The position numbers and the translations under genes are program-made. From contig BTRK01000002.1 in the NCBI GenBank assembly GCA_036245805.1, positions 21,445,067-21,509,066 on the forward strand: a DNA stretch of 64,000 bases, given 5' to 3'. Below the pieces are notes generated by a model. That model was not told the DNA's origin and did no database searches. It was given only the letters and a program-made list of their open reading frames with translations. The stretch is from Pristionchus mayeri (Eukaryota; Nematoda; Chromadorea; Rhabditida; Neodiplogasteridae). Below are positions 23,935-33,955 of this stretch, one piece after another (the stretch's first letter is position 1; every line of letters starts with the position of its first letter).

Positions 23935-26423
23935 ATGTATATTGTGGCAGGAATGGTCCGATGGGCTTTTCCAATCAAAAGATGCTCTGCACATCCTAAA
24001 AAGCTGGGATTACTCGTTGCTGTCTTCACTCTCGGTTACATCTGCATCGATCGTAACATTTTCTTTCTCGATCGGTATATCGTCCTTCCCCTCGTCATTG
24101 AATACCATCTTTGTTAAGTGTGAGCAGCAAACTTCCACGTGACATTCTCTCAGTGGATAGTAAGTATGCAGGAGGATCAGCCAAGAATGCTGATCAGAAG
24201 GTCGACCTCTATCACAGGTACCCTTTAGAGTTTGTACTTCGAGTTAAAGTTACCCAACAAGGACGAAACCCTGATCTCACCCTGATCCAGTCGCAAGTAC
24301 GAGAGAGTATGCAAAAGTGAGAGAGCGCGGATCATTTCCGGCTTTCCCTTGAGGCTAATATTGATTTTTAGCATTTTTGTATATTCATTCTATACTAATT
24401 CAACCATTGGCTATTCGATGGAGGACAAAAAATAATTGGTCAATTTCGTCCTTGTTGGATAACTTTAACCGTAATGGTACTTCGAGAGAGGAGGCTCACA
24501 AACCTTTTTTTGAAGTTCGTATTTCTATATATTGAACGTATATGTTCATTGACTCACCCATTCCCATTTGGAGAAGTGTGAAATTCTAATAGGCGTACGA
24601 GATATAAATGGGATTTAGCCTAACAGATGCATTGCAGTGGAGTGGATGAGATGCATCTATCGGAACTCTCGAAGGGAGTCACGGAGAAAGAAGTGGAGAA
24701 TATGAAGCAGACTGTGCAATATCTCACTCTAGATGACATCAGGGATGGACAAGCCGAATCGAATACTAAGTAAGATATTATATTATTGATTCACATTGAT
24801 GGCTAATTTATTTATTATGTGTGTAAACTGATTATGATCAAGCAAGAAAATTAGTATGGTTACCGTATCTTATTTTTTTGTTCAATACAAGTCTCCCCGT
24901 TTAGTTATTTAATAATATATGATAAATGATGGCAGGAAGTTGGATGGTGCTTCGATGTGTCCTGAAGTGGAGGACAATCCTAACATGAAGGGACCCATCC
25001 CCCAAGCAGTCCTTCTGATCGATAATCTGAAGGAGTCTGAAGTGGCCTCCATTCATCCCGAACTCTCCCCTGGAGGGCAATGGGCACCCGATGATTGCAA
25101 ACCCAGACACAAGGTAAATACTTCCATCGTTCTTCCAGAGCGTAAATCGAAACTTAGACATAAGTAGCGCAAGCCCTTGTTTTCGACATTGAGTCTCTCT
25201 GTACAGTCTGATGTTGAGGTGGCAGTGATCATTCCTTATCGAGATCGTCAGTCTCATCTCACTCGTCTTCTCTACTTCCTCATTCCCATTCTGAAGAGAC
25301 AGAAGTTGGACTTCCGTTTCATCGTCACTGAACAGGTAGAATGGATGCGTCTCTCATCGATTCAATGGGGGGAAATTGCAGTGGGGCAATGACCTCTTCA
25401 ACAAGGGAAGAATCATGAATGCTGCCTTTCGATTGGCGGAGAGATTGGGCACTGACTGTGTCATCTTCCACGATGTAGACATGTTCCCCCAGGTGAGGAA
25501 CACTCCATCCTGACTCCTTGCCATTGGCTCGAAGAGTGACGTCATCTCTCTCTCATCAGGACGATCGCAATCCGTACTCGTGTCCTCCTGCCCCTCGTCA
25601 CTTGGGAGCATTCGTGAGCAATCTAGGATACCAGTCAGTTCATTTCCCCTTTCTCTTATCGATTCTTCACATGATACAATATCTATCACTTCCCCTCATC
25701 TCTTTAGACTGTGGTACAAGGAGATTGTGGGTGGAGCTCTGGCCATCTCGATGGCTGACTACCGTGCTGTGAATGGATACTCGAATATGTACTGGGCATG
25801 GGGAGGCGAGGATGACGATATGGGCAAGAGGATCCTCTCACTCAATTACACCATCGAGAGACCCAATCCCGTCACGGGCAGGCCAGTTATCCAACCAATC
25901 ATTCACTTTTCTGTGGGGATCGTATTGTTAAAAAAGAAATTGAACACTGCTTGAAAAAAGGGGCCCGTCTAGAGAGCACTTGCCAAAATTGAGATGAATT
26001 CTGAGGGTTTGATTACTTAGGTATTCGACATATTAGTTATATCGTTCAGGATATCTCTATTCTTTGCAGATACTCGATGCTGAAACACGTAAAGAGGAAG
26101 AGAACTGCTCCCAAGTTGATCTACAAACTACTCGAGATCGCAGAGCAGAGAGTGGCCACTGATGGACTCAATGAGACTGATAAGTGGAATGTAGTCAAGG
26201 TGGGGGAAGGAAGACTGGACGTAATTCTGAATATGTTGAGATATAACCATCTGCAATCATGTTGTATTGCATATGCACATTGCTGATAACTGTTGTCCCT
26301 CAGTTGAAGTGGAGAGTGAGTCCCTCCCTATTACAGATGGAAGTGCGACCTCTCTACTATCATATGTATGTGGACGTGCTAGAAGTGCCTGAGGAATGGA
26401 GAGGGAATGGGAAGGAATCATGA
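23935..26423 (+). CDS. bre-4: Beta-1,4-N-acetylgalactosaminyl/galactosyltransferase (B4GALT family, bre-4-like)
   Basis: Golgi type II membrane glycosyltransferase that adds GalNAc or Gal in beta-1,4 linkage to GlcNAc of glycolipids or glycoproteins. The N-terminus has a signal anchor (KKLGLLVAVFTLGYICI). After a stem come the family blocks VAVIIPYRDRQSHLTRLL, FIVTEQ, FNKGRIMNAAFRLA, the metal-binding FHDVDMFP (DVD), NPYSCPPAPRHLGAFV, EIVGGALAIS and YWAWGGEDDDMGKR. The C-terminus ends WRGNGKES with TGA at 26421-26423. About nine exons join in phase. Ile precedes VGG where vertebrate galactosyltransferases have Tyr (YFGG); in Drosophila that Ile is known to give UDP-GalNAc preference, so GalNAc transfer is inferred. 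The start could also be the Met at 23953. A possible 21-nt intron lies at 26316-26336. The symbol is by similarity to the C. elegans gene. Confidence 0.88.
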
Positions 26424-26848
26424 ATGCCTTCTCTCCCCTCCGAATTGTCTCCTTATGGGTCTTGCCGCCTTTCGCCTCTCCAATCACGCTTTATCCCTCC
26501 ATTTCGAATGCAATTGATTCACCTGCCACTGTGACCTCATTCTTGTCTCACTTCTTCCCAGATATACCTAATCCATCCTCAATTTTCATTCCCATGTTGA
26601 GATTATTACCTCTTATCCTTGTTAATGTCCCCACTAAGTTGCTAGATTGTCATACGGCTTGTAAATACTAAAATCAGTCATTACATTGCATTATTAGGTG
26701 GATTATCAATCCGAAAAGCATGTTCTGCAATGTTTATCAAATTAAGATAGCATTTCAAAGTGGTAATAAAGATGGCAGTAGTGAGAGTAAGGCACACGAT
26801 GATGGCTGATTATGTGAGGGTACTAGTGTATGAGTGAGGAGTGATCAA
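26424..26848. other. Convergent 3' intergenic region
   Basis: Between the stop of the transferase (+) and the stop of the channel gene (-). No feature was recognised apart from T/A-rich 3' ends. Confidence 0.4.
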
Positions 26849-29289
26849 CTAGAAGAGGAAGGCGAAGAGGATGATGCCCACGATGAAGACCAGAGGGAAG
26901 AGCAGTCTCAATAGAGATTATCACACAAGAGACACTTTTCATCGAATCGTTGCCGCAGTTTTGTGAGAACTATTTTATTTATTTGGTAATTCAATGTTGT
27001 TAAAAATAAAAGAATGATCTCCCGGATACGACTACTCTGCGAAAGGTCCTCCTTGAATGCCCATTCCTTCTCTATTTCTCCCATAGAAATTGTTGCTCAC
27101 CTGCTGATTGCATCGACTGGAGTACGAGCAGCTGTGCACGAAGTATTAGTCGCGTCCCCAATCTACAACCAGAGGACTACCGTAGGATGGACTACCGTAC
27201 ACTTACCGCATTCGTGACCTGCTGGGCCTTGTGACCTGCCTCCTCAGTGTACGTAGGCAGACGAGTCTCCCTGGAAGGATACGGTAAGAGAGAGAAGGAA
27301 GTGTTACTGTAAGGGGGAAGGGATACGGTAGGGGAGAGAAGGGAGATTACTTGCCTCTTCACACCACAGCAGAGGACAACGAAGAATTCGAGTAGGGAGA
27401 AGAAGGTGATGAGGAGACAGAAGAGAAGCCAGCATGACTCGTGAGATTTAGGAGAAGAGAAGAGCTGAATGAAGGGTACGGTAGGATACGGTAGAGAGGA
27501 ATACGGTACTTACGAAGAGAAGGACGAAGATAGTGAAGGGAATTACTGCAGAGAAGGAACGAGGAACGGACCATGAGGGATGCAACCACATGTGAAGGAA
27601 GGAGACGACCACCTGAGAGATCGATCACTCTTTCTCCTACGGTACGCCCCACTGACCAAGAGTGCGGAGGGAAGGAAGAAACGACCGAAGGAAATCCAGA
27701 ACGACGACTTGAAGGTTACAACCACGTCGATGCATGAGAAAGTACCTAAGAAATTGATCGGACTGGGACTACTGTAGGAAGGTATCGATTGATGTGAGTA
27801 TACAATATCTGACCGACAGTGTAGTTGCCCACGCAGTCTCCCGCCACGGCATGCTCGAATTGAAGAGGACCAGAGAGGAGATGAGAAGACACCTGGATAC
27901 TGTAGAGGTAGACTAATTGATGGAGGGAGACTTGCCTCGACGGGGGAAATGAGTGGGGGAGAATTGGCCCATAGATAGACGACGTCTTCGATGGGATACT
28001 TGTAGGAGGAGATGCGAATGGTGAGAGTGCGAGTGGGAGAGAAGGGAGAGGACGAAGATGTAGAGGGAGTGATCATCACTACTCGTCTCAAATAATCATC
28101 CAGGTAAGGGAGAGAAGAGATGGATTAACTGACTCCTCACTACTCCTCACATGTCCCGTTGGTTCGACGATAATTCTCCTTCTCGACTCATCAACTTCCT
28201 TTTCCCTGTGAATCATGAATTGGGTTGAAGAGAGAGGATTAATGAACCTTCCAGTCGTGATGAACGTATCGGGCACCCATATCTCAGCCGAGTCAGGAAG
28301 AGTTATCTGAGAAGAATGAAGAGACTCCCTCCCTCTTCTCCTCCCTTCCCCGTATCAGATAGATACCATGAATATTTCGCAAGACATTCTTTGCAAACAA
28401 TGATTCCTCCGAATTCATATTTACCATTGAACTCTTGCAGAGTGTCAAACGATATGTAGAACAGATTTGTTGTAATATTTAGGAAAGATGTGGATATTTG
28501 GTGTGCTCACTTCATTGAGATCCTCTCGGGGGTCTACATCGTATGCCAATCGACTGTCTTCCCATTGCTGTCTCAGATACAGATCAACTTCCTGCAACCA
28601 GTCCTCTCCGGATGAATAGTAGTAGGAAGGGGGGGGGGGGAAGGGGGAGGAGGGAAGAGGGATGGCATTACACGACCCCCTCATTGACAACTGACGCACA
28701 CTATGATCCATGCAAAAAGCGAACGACGTGGGAAGGAATAAATCGATATAATGACAGGTAGATCACTCACTGCTCCCTTAGGAGTATCCCATTCAATGCG
28801 ATTGATGAAGAGAGAAGTGAGAACGACGATGGAGGAATGATCGACGGAATCTAGAAAAGAGAATGAGGGAGGAGAGGGATAAAGGTTAGAGAAGGAAGAA
28901 CGACACTCGGAGGGGAAGGATAAGCGGAAAGTGTTAGAGCGTAAGTAGAGAGGGAAAGGACTCCTCCTTTCCCACTCTGAGATCACCTTTTAGACAGATT
29001 ATGAATGGAGATAATGAACAACCCCTGATAGGGGGACGAGAATCGGATGAAGCTCGAGTCGAGAGAGTCTTCACTATCTGGGATGCCGCCCCCAGACGAC
29101 GAGCGTGAGCTGCTTTCTGTTGACAAACAGCTCTGAGGATAGGAAAGGATTACGGTAGCAGAGGAGTACTGTAGGTGAAGGAGAAGGAAGAAGTCGATCA
29201 GATAAAGGTCAATGATATCGGTGCGCATAAGATCAAAGATCATAAACTGACAGTGATGCGAGAAGTAGAATGAGTAGTGGTCGTCTCAT
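26849..29289 (-). CDS. Divergent pentameric ligand-gated ion channel (Cys-loop superfamily, nematode LGC type)
   Basis: From ATG 29289 a signal peptide (MRRPLLILLLASLSV) is followed by pLGIC extracellular blocks: SVDHSSIVVLTSLFINRIEW, EVDLYLRQQWEDSRLAYD, AEIWVPDTFITTGRF, IRISSYKYPIEDVVYLW and a loop-C pair (GDCVGNYTVGTFSC). TM1 is RFFLPSALLVVVSFLHMW, TM2 is read as VPRSFSAVIPFTIFVLLF, TM3 as ESCWLLFCLLITFFSLLEFF and TM4 as RLLFPLVFIVGIILFAFLF with TAG at 26849-26851. The second Cys pair resembles GluCl-like channels. Where the Cys loop should be, the sequence reads ITPSTSSSSPFSPTRTLTI, with no cysteine at either end. The anion-selectivity motif PAR before TM2 reads VPR. Two introns begin with GC (GCAAGT). 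The ligand cannot be predicted. Confidence 0.8.
27178..27644. repeat. Cluster of the heptamer TACGGTA/TACCGTA
   Basis: Eight copies in 467 bp, at 27178, 27193, 27280, 27324, 27477, 27487, 27502 and 27638, mostly in introns of the channel gene. Chance predicts far fewer than one. Function unknown. Confidence 0.75.
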
Positions 29290-29666
29290 GGCAGTGGCAG
29301 AGAAGTGAGAGGGACAACTTCCACCTCCCCCCTCCCCCCCCCTCCTCCCCATCCTCTCCTCACTTAACACACTGAGGAGACGAAGAGTAGAAAGAATTAT
29401 GAGAAAGGAGGATAAGGACAGAGGAGAACACTTGAAAGAGGAGGAGTCTTTCTTTGGAAGAAGAGACCTCCTCACTCACTCTTCCACTCTCTCTCTCTCT
29501 AGATATACTGTATCTCTTGATCAATCCATCGATTGTCTTCCTTCCACTTCCTTTCTCCTGCAACTCCTCTACTTCTTTTGTTCCTCGTCGATCGTTCTCT
29601 AATGGACACTGACAAGGAGTGGTGAGGGGAGTGGAGGGAGGAAGGACCTTTCTTCCTCCTCCCCCA
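29290..29666. promoter_or_regulatory. Divergent promoter interval between the channel and DGK genes
   Basis: 377 bp separate the divergent start codons at 29289 (-) and 29667 (+). Promoter function is inferred from position only. It contains a C/T-rich tract near 29321-29350 and no recognised binding motif. Confidence 0.4.
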
Positions 29667-30198
29667 ATGGGCTCCACTAGAACCACTAAGTGTTGCTTCT
29701 TCGATCCAATTCGTAGACGATCGATGGAAGGGAAGAGGACTGCCAAGAGGACAGCTTCTGCTCGTGAGTCCCCCCTCCCCCCCCCCCTCCTCCCCCTCCC
29801 CATCGATGACCCCTTCCAGATCCTCAACTATCCCCTCACTTCTCACATCGACTGGTTGGGGCGATCGCCGTCTGGCATGATATTCACGCCAATCTAGTGC
29901 GTGTTCCCATTGGTGAGCATCCCTTCCCCCTCTCCCTCCCTTTTCTTCTCCTTCCTTCACCCCTCCCTCCCTCCCTTCTTCTCCCATAAGCATTGGCTTC
30001 AGTGCACTCATTGCCCCTTCCACTGAATGGAATCTGGAAGAGTATAAGTGATTCACGACAGATTTGTTCGCAGACGATGAAGTCCATCTAATCTGGGGGG
30101 TAGTAAGGGACCATATGAACGACACATTGTGGCTCATCATTCAAGGCGCTTCAAAATACTTCCATTCATAGATTCAGTTTCGAAGGATTGAATCAATT

Positions 30199-30235
<37 letters not shown>

Positions 30236-33200
30236 AACTGTTTTGGTTGGTCCCTCTTTCATTCCTCTTATCTGTTCCAGAAGAGAATCCTATCTCTCTC
30301 TCTAATCCCCTCTCTTCAGAAGATCTCTCTGTTTTCGATGACCGTCGAGTCTCACTCGCTGATCTTCTTCATTCGGGTATCCATCCATACTTTCCCTTCT
30401 CTATGCATAATGCCATCTTAGACTGGTCTTCCTCTGAAGATGTAGCCGATGAACGAGTCGATGGCTCCCCAGCTCCACTACGGTACCCACCAATCGATAA
30501 TAATTTCCTATAGTATTCATTCAGTGCTCGAAGGGAAACTCGTTCGAACCTGACATCGATGGCGAAATTGTCTCTCTCCAACCCAGAGATGGCGACATCG
30601 CAGATCTCTGAGTACTACCCGAAGCTCTCCCAGCATTGGAGGTACTTTGTAGAAATGAAGCCATCCTAGGTCACTCATTCCCCTCCTTCTCTCTCTCTTC
30701 CGTGTAAATTTGATCGTCATCAATTCTATCTCGTCTCTCCCTCTATAAGTTGTCATATCTCTGAGGGGCGTGGTTTAATCTCAGGCCTTCCCTTCTACTC
30801 CTCTTTCTCCTTCTCTCTCACCCAGCCAGGAATCCGTATTCGGAGTCTTCCTAGTCTTCCTCCCATCATCCATCCCTCCCATTCCCTTCCTCCCTTCCCA
30901 TCGCTTTCCTCCCCTCCTTCCTCCTCCCTCCCCCTCCATGAGTACCAAACTGCGCAAGTTATCACAAGGGATGCGTCTTCCTCTGAAGAGTGGGCCGAAG
31001 ACAGTGATGGAAAGGGAGAAGCGACCACTCTTCTCAACTCTCTCATGGGATAGTGAGAGGAGATCTCGATCTCCTTCCATCACTTCTCGTAGTCGACTTC
31101 ATTCCGATGGAGACACTGAGGAGAGTGAGAGGGAATCAGGAGGATCGAGTAGAAGAGTGAGAGAATGCGATGAGGAAGAGAAGGATCTGGAGTACTACTG
31201 CTCCCATTGTTATCTACTTGGAGAAGAGAGAAGAAGAATGCTGAAGAGTGAACTGGAGAATGCAGTCTCACGACTCGCCACTCGATTGAAACTAGGAGGA
31301 ACCAAGGGATCCAAGGGAAGGACTGAAGAAGGAACGAAAGTGGCCACTCCTGATATCGTCGTGTCCAGTATCTCCAGTGATGAGGAAAGTGCAACTACAC
31401 GACACAATTCGAGTAGCGAGAGAGCGAGTCTGCAGACCAGTGACAGGTTAGAACTACCCTCCCCTCCCCCTATGAGTCCATCTACGAGGCTTTCCTTGAA
31501 GATTGTAGTTGAGCGAAGCTTGAATAGAGGACTTGTCACTCATTGTAGCAGAGAATGTTTAGCTTATCGGATAGGATTGAGGTGGCAATAATATGTCCCT
31601 CCCCCCCTCTCTCTTCCTCTTTCCATCCATCGGATTCCCTCCATACATTATGCGAGTATGTAAGTGTATGAAGGAAATTGCGCGGAAATGAGGAGAGAGA
31701 GGGGAGTCCAGGTGAGGGAAAGGAGTGTCTCGTGTCATAACCAGAGAGAAGGGATCTTCTCCCTTGCAGCTCGCGTGCATCGACCATCCCCTCTCCCATT
31801 GTAGTGGGAGAACAGGAAGAAGAAGTGGATGACACCTTCGTGCCTCCTTCCTCCACTCTCACTCGTCCCATCCATCTACTCTCCGTATCCACTGACAATC
31901 CCCCAGATCGAACTCCGTCGATCTATCGACTCTTCAACGAGAATTGGAATTGTATTCGATCTCCTCAGTAGATTCTTCCCCTCCAACTCCATCGGAATCA
32001 GTAAGGACAGTGAGGAGTCGATCCCATGATCCATCCACTAATTCCCATCTAAGGAGACCCTCTCGAATAGAGCATCTCACTCATATATTCAGGTGATTCC
32101 ATCCCAATCCTCCCGCTCTTCCATCCTCTCCTTCTCTTTCTCAATCTCTTTCTGATGCTTCTCTTCGAACGACCTTCTACTATTCGCGATCGATCGATTG
32201 CAGGCGAGCACTGGCAAAGAGTCCTGCGAGGAAGAATACGGTATCCGACCGTACACCCACTGACAAACATCGATCTGCCAGATATTGGACTGACGACAAG
32301 GTGAGGGAGAGGGGAAGGGAGGATATCACGCCTCTCATGAGAGAATCGAGCTGAGCTTGGGAATGGTGAAATGAGTTATAACCGGTTTTGGACACCCTGA
32401 GACATGCCTGAATGACCCCAGAAGTACACTTCATTTTGGAGCTCGCTACGTAGTGCCGGATACCGGCATCACTCACTTTGAGAGCAGTTTTCTTGGATAC
32501 GGTGATAGATAGGTCAAAATTGACCTCTGAGTGACCCCAACTCATTTTTCGAGCTCTATCGAACTATCCAAACCATTTTCTCTAAAACTCATTTTCAACT
32601 GTGGTACACTTCAGGCCAATTTTCTCAAAAATGTAGGTGAAGATGCAGCTCAAATTTTCACACTAGATGCATCTCAGCGAGAGCTTTCCAATGAGTGGTT
32701 TGCGAAAAATATACGAACACTCCTGTGAGAGTTTTGCCCTTTTATCTTCGTCTGGATCGTTTGGAATTTCTATTCAACATAAGATTTCAATAGAACCTCG
32801 ATCATTTTCGACCGCGCTCTTCGAAAAGTGCGGTGTAAAATAAAATCGTCTGTTGAAAATAAATTTCAAACGATCCAGAGTTTTCGATCCAGAGTTAAGT
32901 TAAAAGGGCAAAACTCTCACAGGAGTGTTCGTATATTTTTCGCAAATCACTCATTGGAAAGCTCTCGCTGAGCTGCATCTAGTGTGAAAATTTGAGCTGC
33001 ATCTTCACCTACATTTTTGAGAAAATTGGCCTGAAGTGTATCACAGTTGAAAATGAGTTTTAGAGAAAATGGTTTGTATAGTTCGATAGAGCTCGAAAAA
33101 TGAGTTGCGGTCACTCAGAGGTCAATTTTGACCTATCTATCACCGTATCCAAGAAAACAGCTCTCAAAGTGAGTGATGCCGGTATCCGGGACTATCGTAC

Positions 33201-33897
33201 CTTTCATTTTCAACGGTACAACGAACGATCTGAAACGTTTTGAAATTTTCAAAATTTTCAAGACGATTGTGGGCTTCCTAGCAAGTCTATCTGAAAATCC
33301 TTTCATTACTGGGTTCCTACTATAGTATGAAATTACATTAATTCGGAATACATTAAACTACTATATTTATATTTTTATATTAGAAAAGGCTCTTTAAAAT
33401 CATGGGAATTTTTCCTATGTTTAGCATCGTCGGCAATCGCAAGCTCCGCCCCCTTTTCTACCACTATACGTTATCCATTTCTTATAGAAATACTGCATAT
33501 TGTGATTTGATTTCTTGTGATCTTATGCAATTTAATGTGAGAAACACAGAAATTTAAGGATTTACCTCTATATTTGTTAGGAAGTCCGTAAGCGACTTGA
33601 AAATGTTGAAAATTTCAAAACGTTTCAACTCGTTCATTTTACCGTTGAAAATGAAAGGTACGATACGTAGCGAGCTCCAAAATGAAGTGTGAATTTTAAT
33701 ACTTCAGGGGTCACTCAGGCATGCCTCAGGGTGGCCAAAACCGGTTATAACTCATTTAATGATTTCCCCTTCATTCCCAAGAATTGCAATTCTAGCTCGA
33801 TTCTCCCGTGAATGGCGTGATATTTGGGGAACGAGGAAAGTTGAGGACAGAAATAGGAATGATGAATGTAGGAGAAGTTCATATGGAGGAGATGCAC

Positions 33898-33955
<58 letters not shown>

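Noticed and set aside
29820..30093. Alternative exons that splice in phase from 29764 and end in MKSI and a stop
   Set aside because: They could make a separate 95-residue protein, but the splice from 29764 to 30281 also keeps phase and extends into the DGK. Kept as an alternative only.
29499..30140. A 213-codon open frame on the minus strand opposite the DGK 5' end
   Set aside because: It is antisense to the DGK first exon and is dominated by Gly/Glu/Arg low complexity from C-rich intron sequence.
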